From Altererythrobacter sp. (GTDB lineage: Bacteria > Pseudomonadota > Alphaproteobacteria > Sphingomonadales > Sphingomonadaceae), in contig WTKI01000399.1 in assembly GCA_011524425.1 (NCBI GenBank), forward strand, positions 1-8,955: 8,955 bases of DNA, given 5' to 3'. The position numbers and the translations under genes were made by a program. The notes beneath the pieces are model-generated. The model saw only the letters and a program-made list of their open reading frames with translations, searched no databases and had not been told where the DNA came from. Positions 1 through 6,341 of the stretch are shown here, piece by piece. The stretch's first letter is position 1. Every line of letters starts with the position of its first letter.

Positions 1-1
1 T

Positions 2-736
2 TCAACGCCGTTGATCGTATCGCTGACGTCTTTCCCGCCGCGTTTCCCGATGCTGGCAAAAACCCTCAAGAGCTTGCTTGATCAAGAAACCCGGGCTGAC
101 CGCGTGATTTTGTGGCTGGCACATGACGATATGGGAAAACTACCCGATGATGTTACGGCTTTGCGCAATCATGGGCTGGAAATCCGGGGCTGCAAGGATA
201 CGCGTTCCTACAAGAAGCTCATCCCTGCTTTGACTGAGTGGCCAGCAGCCACCTTTGTGACTGCTGACGATGACGTCTATTACCCACGCAATTGGCTAAC
301 AGGGCTCGTTGACACTGCCAAAGCACATCCAAAGGACGTCGTCGGCACAAGAGCGCACATGGCGCAAGTCAAAGCAGACGGCGCACTGACGTCCTATTCC
401 GAATGGGAATTAGCGACGTCCGCGCAGCTTCCGCGCAAAGACAACGATCGTCTCTTTCCAACCGGTGTAGGCGGCATTCTCTATCCGCCCGGATCCTTGC
501 ATGCAGATGTTTTGAGGGAAGATCAGTTCACTGCCTATTGCCCAAATGGGGATGACATCTGGTTTTTCTGGATGGCCCGTAAAGCAGGAACTACGCATCG
601 CCGCACACAAACGTGGTTTGATATTGTCGAATGGCCTACGGATGAACGAATTTCCTTAAGCGATGACAATTATTTGGGCGATGGTAACGATCGTCAGATA
701 AGAGCGACTGAGCAGGGCTTGGGGATGCTCCCATGA
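2..736 (+). CDS. GT-A fold glycosyltransferase, 5' end probably cut by the window edge
   Basis: This is a probable cytoplasmic glycosyltransferase that adds one sugar from a nucleotide-sugar donor to a growing glycan. The protein opens with a core strand (IVSLTSFPPRF), followed by LLDQ and the strand VILWLA, an arrangement typical of small bacterial GT-A enzymes. Counting from the TTG at 11, residues 86-90 (DDDVY) form the metal- and nucleotide-binding DXD motif. A GGILYPPGSL segment lies near 154-163 and NGDDIWFFWMARKAG near 179-193; the aspartates of the latter may sit at the acceptor site. The first possible start in the window is this TTG, but it has no ribosome binding site in view and the frame stays open to the left edge (reading S-T-P before it). 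The true start is therefore probably a few residues upstream and the gene is 5'-partial here. Its stop overlaps the start of a 17-codon mini-ORF. The sugar and linkage cannot be read from the sequence. Confidence 0.85.
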   Translation, partial: STPLIVSLTSFPPRFPMLAKTLKSLLDQETRADRVILWLAHDDMGKLPDDVTALRNHGLEIRGCKDTRSYKKLIPALTEWPAATFVTADDDVYYPRNWLTGLVDTAKAHPKDVVGTRAHMAQVKADGALTSYSEWELATSAQLPRKDNDRLFPTGVGGILYPPGSLHADVLREDQFTAYCPNGDDIWFFWMARKAGTTHRRTQTWFDIVEWPTDERISLSDDNYLGDGNDRQIRATEQGLGMLP

Positions 737-786
737 ACAATCTCTTTGGCCGCTTGTTTTGTTTGATTTTTAGAGTGCTCTCATGA
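733..786 (+). CDS. 17-codon mini-ORF bridging two glycosyltransferase genes
   Basis: The ATG at 733 overlaps the stop of the upstream glycosyltransferase as ATGA (733-736). The frame encodes MNNLFGRLFCLIFRVLS and ends in a TGA that overlaps the next gene's start, again as ATGA (783-786). The three frames thus follow each other by two successive one-base backward shifts. GGGG at about 720-723 could serve as a weak ribosome binding site. The peptide is hydrophobic with two arginines. This geometry is what translational coupling or a leader peptide would look like, but a chance frame in a 46-base gap is also possible. I do not recognise the peptide and infer no function beyond possible coupling. 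Confidence 0.35.
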   Translation: MNNLFGRLFCLIFRVLS

Positions 787-2051
787 CGCGCATCAGTTTC
801 ATCATGCCGACTTTCAACAGAGCACATCTGATTGAAGAATCGATCCTGTCTATCACATCGCAGATGTCAGCAGACGATGAGCTGATTCTGGTGGACGATG
901 GTTCTGACGATGAAACGCCTAATGTGCTTTCCAAAGTGGCAGGCGATCACCGGATCATCCGGCAAGATAACAGCGGCAAGGCTGTCGCGCTCAATCGCGG
1001 ACTAAGCGAAGCCAAAGGCAGTCATATCTGGATATGCGACGATGATGATTTGCTACGCGAGGGCTGCGTCAAGCTGATGTTCGCAGCGGTTAACAAGCCG
1101 AAGACCGACGCTGTCTTCGCACGTTACACACGCTTTGCAGAAGTAGACGGCGAAAAGCAGGACATGGGCACAGGCTATTGGCCTGATCTTTCCAGCGGCA
1201 GCATCGCGCGCCACGTGCTGGAAGATTCCTTTGTCATGCAAAATGCAACGCTCGCCAAACGGAGCGCCTATGACATTGTAGGGCCCTTCGACGAGACTTT
1301 GCTGCGATCACTGGATTATGACATGGCTGTGCGCCTCGCGACGCAAGTGCGATGCCGCTATGTCGATTTCATCGCTTTCGACCAACGCAAACATGAAGGC
1401 GCGCGTGGTCCTGCTTCTATCCGGCATGCTGCTGGCAGTTCTGAAGCGGTCTGGCTTGATTATGACCGCAAGATCTTTGAGCGGCAGCGCCAGATCATTC
1501 CGATTAGCTATTACCAAACGATGTTTTCTCATCCGGACCCGCGTTTGCGTAAGCGCGCGGCGCTGCTCCAGAGAGCTTGTGTATTCGCAAGGCATGACTT
1601 GTGGCCTGACGCGCTGACAGACATAAGAGCGGCTATTCCGCTTGCGCCAACTGTGCCTCTCGGCCAGTTGGAGCGAGACATCTGCAGACGCGCGGTATGC
1701 GGCAAACACGGTTTCCCCGGCGCGCTTACAGATGAAATTTCCGGGCGCTTGAAAGCGCTGGCAGGCGAAGGCGGCAATGCAGCGGAGATTGTCGAAACGA
1801 TTCTGCGAGGGACCTTGTGGCGCTTGCGTGATGACGACAAAGGCATGCGTAAGGTCGCAAAAACGCTCATCACGAATGTGATCGGGCTGAAAGGGTTAGC
1901 TCGCCTTTCTGCTAATCACTTAGTGAGCAAGATCGGGTCTGAAAGCGATAACGGGATCACTGAGAACAGTGAAATTCCACCATTTATCTCTGTAAATCAG
2001 GGGAATAGGAAGGGCCATCCTTTGCGTGATGAGGTCCCTCTGGGGTATTAA
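783..2051 (+). CDS. Family 2 glycosyltransferase with long C-terminal extension
   Basis: This is a GT2-family enzyme expected to transfer a sugar from a nucleotide-sugar donor in the cytoplasm during glycan assembly. The N-terminal GT-A domain is clear: PTFNR at residues 9-13, VDDGSDDET at 37-45 (nucleotide binding), NSGKAVALNRG at 63-73, and the acidic run CDDDD at 85-89 supplying the DXD metal site. SLDYDMAVRLA near 176-186 matches the region that holds the catalytic base in this family, and RKHEGARG follows near 202-209. From about residue 225 to the end is a roughly 200-residue extension, rich in Arg and Leu and mostly helical by eye; I cannot assign it. The ATG at 783 has a weak AGAG (772-775) upstream and overlaps the stop of a 17-codon mini-ORF, suggesting coupling to the previous gene. 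The last 68 bases overlap a small opposite-strand ORF. Sugar specificity is unknown. Confidence 0.9.
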   Translation: MTRISFIMPTFNRAHLIEESILSITSQMSADDELILVDDGSDDETPNVLSKVAGDHRIIRQDNSGKAVALNRGLSEAKGSHIWICDDDDLLREGCVKLMFAAVNKPKTDAVFARYTRFAEVDGEKQDMGTGYWPDLSSGSIARHVLEDSFVMQNATLAKRSAYDIVGPFDETLLRSLDYDMAVRLATQVRCRYVDFIAFDQRKHEGARGPASIRHAAGSSEAVWLDYDRKIFERQRQIIPISYYQTMFSHPDPRLRKRAALLQRACVFARHDLWPDALTDIRAAIPLAPTVPLGQLERDICRRAVCGKHGFPGALTDEISGRLKALAGEGGNAAEIVETILRGTLWRLRDDDKGMRKVAKTLITNVIGLKGLARLSANHLVSKIGSESDNGITENSEIPPFISVNQGNRKGHPLRDEVPLGY

Positions 2052-2166
2052 GTCGGATGACTTTCACCTTACCACAACGGCGGCACTTGCGGATCAACCT
2101 GTCAGCACGATGCGTCGCAGGGCGACTGACCCAATCGTGGATGTGCATCTTGCAAAGTCTGTGCAT
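1984..2166 (-). CDS. Small putative zinc-ribbon protein (60 aa), antisense to its neighbours
   Basis: This small ORF fills most of the gap between the glycosyltransferase and the flippase and overlaps the end of the former by 68 bases in convergent orientation. It reads CKMHIHDW at residues 5-12 and RKCRRCGK at 27-34, giving Cys-x4-His-x-Trp followed by Cys-x2-Cys-Gly. That spacing is the pattern of short bacterial and phage proteins of the form C-x4-H-x-W...C-x2-C-G (DUF1660-like), in which the Cys and His residues would bind zinc. The motif half (2052-2166) lies wholly outside the glycosyltransferase gene, so it is not a shadow of it. The ATG at 2166 is the only standard start that keeps the first Cys; an AAGGG sits about 14 bases upstream, too far for a good ribosome binding site. 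An AT-rich AATAAT (2189-2194, - strand) could be a -10 element, but no matching -35 was found. The protein is basic and might bind nucleic acid. It could also be a degenerate remnant. Confidence 0.45.
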   Translation of the reverse strand: MHRLCKMHIHDWVSRPATHRADRLIRKCRRCGKVKVIRLNTPEGPHHAKDGPSYSPDLQR

Positions 2167-2270
2167 CAGAACTGTTCTAACCCTTGATATTATTGGATTG
2201 TCAGTTTGCCGATTGATCGCAAGAGAGCGAGTGCCGCATTCAGTGTGTATCGCATCGGGACGTTGCTCAA

Positions 2271-3800
2271 ATGACCTCTGAATCCCTTCCGGAAAGCTCA
2301 GGCCAGCGTTCTAGACTGGTAACTGGCGCTGCCTGGATGGGCGGCGCCCGTGTCATTAATGCGGTGATCTCGTTTACCAGCATTATCCTTTTGGCACGGC
2401 TACTTGCGCCGGATGACTTTGGCCTTTTCGCGATTGCGACTGCCGTGTCCTTGCTCATCACAATGGTCAGCGAGTTATCCGTAAGCCAGGCCCTGATCCA
2501 TGTGGAAGACCTCGAAGACGGCCATTTTGATTCCGCTTTCACCATTGGATTGATCCGGGCAGCGATCATGGGAGCCAGCACCGCTGCGCTCGCTATACCG
2601 ATTGCGCATTTCTATGAAGATCCGCGACTGATCGAAGTGCTTTACATATTTGCAGCGATATCCGTTGTCGGCAGCCTGATCAGCCCTCGGTTCATCCTGT
2701 TTCAGAGAAACCTGGATTTCCGCGCTATGGTCGCGCTTGACTTAGCGGACAAGTTCGTCGGTTTCGTTGTCACTGTCGCGATCGCATGGGCAACTGGCAG
2801 CTATTTTGCTCTTCCGATTGGCATCCTGGCAGCGCAGCTGGCGCGGGTCACGATCTCGTATATCTTCGCCCCTTATCGCCCGAGGATATCGCTTTCGCAT
2901 TGGCGCGAACTGGTCAATTTCTCGATCTGGATGACATTAGGCACCTGGGTCCAGACTGTGAACTGGCGCACTGATCCGATGGTCTTAGGGCTATTTGTGC
3001 CATCGGCAGCACTAGGCCAGTTTTCCATGGCAGAGCGCACATCAGGCATTATCTCGCGGGAGGTTTTGCACCCGGTCTCCCATATGCTGTTTCCCGCATT
3101 TTCACGGATCCGGTCAGAGCAAGAGCGGCTGCGCAAGGCTTACATGGCAGCACAAGGAGTACTGACGACCAGCATCCTGCCTTTGGCTGTTGGTCTCGCC
3201 CTATTGTCCGATCCGATTGTGCGTTTGCTATTGAGCGAGAAATGGCTGCCAGCCGTTCCCTATTTGCAGATTCTTGCTTTCTGCGTCGCTTGCCGATTGA
3301 CTCAATCCCTGAACCCGATTGCCATGGCGACAGGCGATACACGAGCGCTGTTCAGTCGCGATTTCCGCGCCATGCTGATCCGTTTGCCGCTGATGGCTCT
3401 GGGAATCATATGGGGCCTGCGCACTGGCAATGACGTTATTCTTGGCGCTTTGCTTGGCCGGGCAGTCGCCGCTGCGATCAATGCAGTCCTGAACATGATC
3501 CTCATAGCCAAGCTCAGCCCGGTCAATGTGCTGGATCATTTCCGCCTCGCAGCGCGGCCTGTTATCGCTGCGTGCGTGATGAGCGCTGTGGTGTTAATCG
3601 TTGGATCGACTTTCAGCCCATCGGTCTATCTGTTCGAAACCGCAGTCGAAACCGCGATATTGGTCGCCTTAGGTGCGATCGCCTATTGCGGGACCGTTGC
3701 TGGCCTGTGGTTGCTTGCTGGCAGGCCTGAAGGCGCAGAAACGCATATGCTGGAAATCATCCAGTCCGGCCTTGTAAAGCTCGGCATTCGCAAGGCCTAA
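2271..3800 (+). CDS. Polysaccharide/oligosaccharide flippase, MOP superfamily (Wzx/WzxC-like)
   Basis: This is a multi-pass inner-membrane protein predicted to flip lipid-linked glycan units from the cytoplasmic to the periplasmic face. At 509 residues it has the usual length for the Wzx/ExoT/AmsL-like branch of the polysaccharide transporter family. The N-terminal signature is plain: GAAWMGGARVINAVISF near 19-35 and ARLLAPDDFGLFAIA near 42-56. Hydrophobic segments recur at roughly 28-44, 52-68, 92-112, 122-138, 160-177, 180-198, 298-315, 330-345, 368-384, 388-412, 429-447 and 458-484, consistent with 12 to 14 helices. The segment near 224-260 (TWVQTVNWRTDPMVLGLF...FSMAERTSG) is also typical of the family. 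The ATG at 2271 has a GGGA about ten bases upstream, a modest ribosome binding site. It sits 219 bases after the glycosyltransferase, so it may have its own promoter. Its TAA overlaps the stop of the opposite-strand acyltransferase. Confidence 0.92.
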   Translation: MTSESLPESSGQRSRLVTGAAWMGGARVINAVISFTSIILLARLLAPDDFGLFAIATAVSLLITMVSELSVSQALIHVEDLEDGHFDSAFTIGLIRAAIMGASTAALAIPIAHFYEDPRLIEVLYIFAAISVVGSLISPRFILFQRNLDFRAMVALDLADKFVGFVVTVAIAWATGSYFALPIGILAAQLARVTISYIFAPYRPRISLSHWRELVNFSIWMTLGTWVQTVNWRTDPMVLGLFVPSAALGQFSMAERTSGIISREVLHPVSHMLFPAFSRIRSEQERLRKAYMAAQGVLTTSILPLAVGLALLSDPIVRLLLSEKWLPAVPYLQILAFCVACRLTQSLNPIAMATGDTRALFSRDFRAMLIRLPLMALGIIWGLRTGNDVILGALLGRAVAAAINAVLNMILIAKLSPVNVLDHFRLAARPVIAACVMSAVVLIVGSTFSPSVYLFETAVETAILVALGAIAYCGTVAGLWLLAGRPEGAETHMLEIIQSGLVKLGIRKA

Positions 3801-4348
3801 TCCGGTTGATCTTCAAGCTTCACCCTGCGCGCCGGTGAGCCTTCCAACACCAAGCCGCCCTTAAACGGCCGGTTGACGAGAGCGCCCGGCATCACAACCG
3901 TGTCATCTCCCAGCTTGGCGCCGTCAGCCACCATAGCGCCGGCGCCTATCGAGACGCGATCGCCGATTACGATCCCTTTCGACGATCCGCCCAGATCTTC
4001 CAAATGGACGCCTTTCTGATCGTATCGATAATTGCCGCAAATGACGCGTGCGTCTGGTCCGGCGACGAAATCATCTCCGATCATTGTCCCACCTTCGCGC
4101 GATGTAATAAAGCAACCCGCCTCAATCCTTGCGCGTGCACCGATATGGAGCGGACCTGTAAAGGCCTTGATTTTCACAAACGGACCAATCCGGCAGCCCC
4201 GTCCAAGCACCAGGTTGGAATTAAGCTCTACCTCCGCGCGAGGGCTGACGCGCGCGCCATATTTGAAGAAGTAAATCAGCGACACGACAATCTTCGGCGT
4301 CAAGACGCGCCGAATGCCGAGCCACATCTTCTGCCGTGCGGTTAGCAT
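3797..4348 (-). CDS. Left-handed beta-helix (hexapeptide-repeat) acyltransferase
   Basis: This is a probable cytoplasmic O- or N-acyltransferase (most often acetyl, from acetyl-CoA) that decorates a sugar or glycan precursor; such enzymes work as trimers. The 183 residues begin with a short hydrophobic and basic stretch (1-32). Hexapeptide turns of the [LIV]-G-x-x-x-x type then run from about 33 to 75, again at 89-104 and again at 127-160, ending in the family's common C-terminal phrase GSPARRVK (170-177). The loop between the repeats (about 105-125, including H115) may carry catalytic residues, but I cannot assign them firmly. The ATG at 4348 has a strong ribosome binding site seven bases upstream. 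It is the last gene of a - strand operon, 34 bases after the SDR gene. It converges on the flippase with a 4-base overlap of the two stops. Substrate and acyl group are unknown. Confidence 0.88.
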   Translation of the reverse strand: MLTARQKMWLGIRRVLTPKIVVSLIYFFKYGARVSPRAEVELNSNLVLGRGCRIGPFVKIKAFTGPLHIGARARIEAGCFITSREGGTMIGDDFVAGPDARVICGNYRYDQKGVHLEDLGGSSKGIVIGDRVSIGAGAMVADGAKLGDDTVVMPGALVNRPFKGGLVLEGSPARRVKLEDQPD

Positions 4349-4355
4349 CTACCCG

Positions 4356-4361
4356 CCTCCC
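4356..4361 (-). promoter_or_regulatory. Strong Shine-Dalgarno for the acyltransferase gene
   Basis: On the - strand this reads GGGAGG, seven bases before the ATG at 4348. It is the best ribosome binding site in the window and fixes the acyltransferase start. It lies in the 34-base gap after the SDR stop, so the gene can initiate independently within the operon mRNA. Confidence 0.7.
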
Positions 4362-4382
4362 ACGAGCGAGAAACAGGCTGCA

Positions 4383-5438
4383 TCAAAGAAGCTTGCGCTC
4401 GCGATACCATTGCACCGTCGCGCGCGCACCCTGCGCAAGATCGACCCTCGGCTGGAAATGCATTCGGTCTTTTGCCTTGGTCAGGTCGAATGCGCGATTA
4501 TGCGTAAAGAAGCCTACCCGGCGCCGCGAAAGTGGTGGCCTGATACCAAACGGTTTGCACGCATATTCGATAAGCGTTGCGAGAAACATGACAGGACCAA
4601 GAGGCAAACGGGTATCAGGCGGCTCCATATCAAGAGCCTTAGCGATTACTCGCACCGCATCGTTAAGCGAAATCGGATTACCCGAAGCGATATTGAAACA
4701 CTCCGCGTGAACCTGTTCGCGCGGAGCGACCGCAGACAGCAACAAAGAATCCACCTGATCATCGATATAACCGAAATGCGCCAAGGTCTTGCCGCTACCG
4801 ATCATAACAAAGTTTTCGCGTGCGATCATGCGAAAGAGTTTGAGCTGGCGCATATCCCCCGGCCCGTAAACCATGGCAGGCCGGTTGACTGTAATCACCA
4901 TCTCGTCTTCGCCGAGCTCGCGCGCCATCATCAGCACCGCGCGCTCGCCTGCCAGCTTCGAGCGGTGGTATCGGTCCATGGGATTGAAAGGTGACTCTTC
5001 CGTCGCCGGAATTTCCATCACATCGCCGTGCACGCCAACGGTGCTGACATGCACAAACCGTTTAACCCCAGCTTCATAGGCAGCTTCTGCAAAGGCGACA
5101 GTGGCCGTTTCATTGACATCGAAATATTGCTGCTCAGACGCTTCTGTTTCGTTGAACATGGCAGCCACATTGAAGACATATTCCACGTCTTCCAGCAGCG
5201 GCACGCTGTCTTTCGTGTTCATAAGGTCAAACACGGACGCCCGCAGCCCTTTGCTACGAAGCTTGTCGCATTGCTCCTGATCGAGCGTAGTTCCGATAAC
5301 GTCCGCACCAACATCGCGCAGCCGCATCAAAAGCGCTCCGCCAATGAAGCCGCCGGCTCCTGTAACCAGGCACTTCTTGCCCGCTAGAGACCGTTCAGCG
5401 GCGCGAACTGCCATTTCAGCTTGGTTCGGCATTTCCAC
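4383..5438 (-). CDS. NAD(P)-dependent extended SDR (epimerase/dehydratase or 3-beta-HSD-like)
   Basis: This is an oxidoreductase of the extended short-chain dehydrogenase family, acting on either a nucleotide sugar or a lipid/isoprenoid-type alcohol. The Rossmann motif GAGGFIGG lies at residues 27-34. The active site is complete: STVGVHG at 132-138 and YHRSK at 157-161, supplying the Ser/Thr, Tyr and Lys. RPAMVYGPGD at 186-195 is the usual substrate-side segment. The C-terminal wording (VGFFTHNRAFDLTKAKDRM...PRVDLAQGARATVQWY) resembles 3-beta-hydroxysteroid or dihydroflavonol-reductase-like branches more than classic GalE-type sugar epimerases, so a lipid substrate is possible. The longest start is the GTG at 5438, nine bases after AAGGGGG. 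ATG codons at 5432 and 5414 are alternatives, the last lying one base after the upstream methyltransferase stop. All three choices mean tight coupling to that gene. Length (345 to 351 aa) is normal for the family. The exact reaction is unknown. Confidence 0.88.
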   Translation of the reverse strand: MEMPNQAEMAVRAAERSLAGKKCLVTGAGGFIGGALLMRLRDVGADVIGTTLDQEQCDKLRSKGLRASVFDLMNTKDSVPLLEDVEYVFNVAAMFNETEASEQQYFDVNETATVAFAEAAYEAGVKRFVHVSTVGVHGDVMEIPATEESPFNPMDRYHRSKLAGERAVLMMARELGEDEMVITVNRPAMVYGPGDMRQLKLFRMIARENFVMIGSGKTLAHFGYIDDQVDSLLLSAVAPREQVHAECFNIASGNPISLNDAVRVIAKALDMEPPDTRLPLGPVMFLATLIEYACKPFGIRPPLSRRRVGFFTHNRAFDLTKAKDRMHFQPRVDLAQGARATVQWYRERKLL

Positions 5439-6198
5439 CCGGCAAAACCCCCTTCACCACAGCGACGCTGGTAAACAGCTTGCCATGGCGCATAAACTGC
5501 TGCTTGCTGGAAAGAACGCTCACCGGCTCAAACCCTGTGGATCGCATCATTTCCAAAAGCTCCTCAGTATCGATGAATTCGACACCGTCTCGAATCACAA
5601 ACTTGTGTAATGCGCCCCATATATTGGTGAGTATCGATGAACGCGTGTCCCGCTCGACCAACACCAAACTTCCTCCTGCATAGAGAGAATCCCTTATAGA
5701 GGCTAGTGCCGTGTTTATGTCAGCCACATAGTGCAGGCTGCTTAACGCCAGGATGCAATCGAAGCCGGGCTTAATCTCAGCATGAGAGGCATCTGCAATT
5801 GCTTGACCGACCTCCTCCCAATCCGCTTCGAAAAAGGCGAGATTGGCCAGATTTTCGGCCGACGCCAATTCTTTGGCCATTGCAATCATGTCCGGAGCAA
5901 GGTCGATGCCAATAAATTCGATTGCGTGATGCTGCTTCGCCAATTGCCGTAGCGCCCAGCCCGTGCCGCAACCGATGTCGAGAACCCTGCGTGCGCCTGA
6001 GAGATCGAGATGCTTGAACACTTCGCGTGCATGCATTTGGTACCAGGGCGCCAGGCGACCGCTTTCGTAGGTTGGTGCCCAGGCATTGAACTCGGCAGCG
6101 ATCTTCGCTTGCTTTGCGGCAAAATCCTGCCCGTCCGATGATGTGCCCCCCTGCATCATCGCAACGTCATGCAAGGCTTGGTCGCGCGCTGCAAGCAT
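5416..6198 (-). CDS. Class I SAM-dependent methyltransferase
   Basis: This is a soluble methyltransferase that would transfer a methyl group from S-adenosylmethionine to a sugar, lipid or other small acceptor. The Rossmann-like domain is well marked: VLDIGCGTG at residues 72-80 (motif I, SAM binding), GIDLAPDM at 97-104 (the acidic residue for the ribose), EADWEEV at 124-130, ALSSLHYV at 151-158 (motif II region) and GGSLVLVERD at 175-184 (motif III). The segment FNAWAPTYES at 37-46 is typical of UbiE/BioC-like proteins. The C-terminal part (about 185-250) probably forms a cap over the substrate. The start at 6198 lacks a clear ribosome binding site; Met14 or Met15 are possible shorter starts, and all recognisable domain residues lie after them. 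It is the first gene of a - strand operon, overlaps the start of the SDR gene, and diverges from glpD. The acceptor cannot be inferred. Confidence 0.88.
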   Translation of the reverse strand: MLAARDQALHDVAMMQGGTSSDGQDFAAKQAKIAAEFNAWAPTYESGRLAPWYQMHAREVFKHLDLSGARRVLDIGCGTGWALRQLAKQHHAIEFIGIDLAPDMIAMAKELASAENLANLAFFEADWEEVGQAIADASHAEIKPGFDCILALSSLHYVADINTALASIRDSLYAGGSLVLVERDTRSSILTNIWGALHKFVIRDGVEFIDTEELLEMMRSTGFEPVSVLSSKQQFMRHGKLFTSVAVVKGVLPGGNAEPS

Positions 6199-6341
6199 AG
6201 TTTAGCCACGCAGGCTTGGGCTTGAGAGAGTACAAAATGATGAACGCGGAAGCACATTCCCGACAACCCGATTAGAATTGCCTTTGCCCCATCCTTATAC
6301 CTGTTTGATATTTCACCTGAAAGCGAGTTAAGGCACCTTAC
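6199..6341. promoter_or_regulatory. Divergent intergenic region with probable promoters for the - strand operon and glpD
   Basis: These 143 bases separate two divergently read units, so both promoters should lie here. For glpD, TTAGAA (6272-6277) and TATACC (6296-6301) with an 18-base spacer are a possible sigma-70 pair. On the - strand, TTGTCG followed 18 bases later by CATCAT is a weak candidate for the methyltransferase operon. Neither is a strong consensus match. I saw no convincing inverted repeat that would mark an operator such as a GlpR site. Confidence 0.4.

Noticed and set aside
11..13. TTG as the true start of the first glycosyltransferase
   Set aside because: The frame is open to the window edge, no ribosome binding site is visible, and starting here would place the first core strand at residue 2; a start just upstream is more likely.
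2184..2203. TTGATA and TTGTCA -35-like hexamers upstream of the flippase
   Set aside because: Neither has a credible -10 hexamer at a 16 to 18 base spacing, so I did not call a promoter, although a separate flippase promoter in this gap is plausible.
2057..2281. 74-codon + strand frame in the gap before the flippase
   Set aside because: It has no ribosome binding site or motif, overlaps the flippase start, and its complement carries the better supported zinc-ribbon frame.
4314..4994. 226-codon + strand frame across the acyltransferase start and the SDR
   Set aside because: It is antisense to two genes with clear motifs and a strong ribosome binding site; the translation is Arg/His-rich with no recognisable domain.
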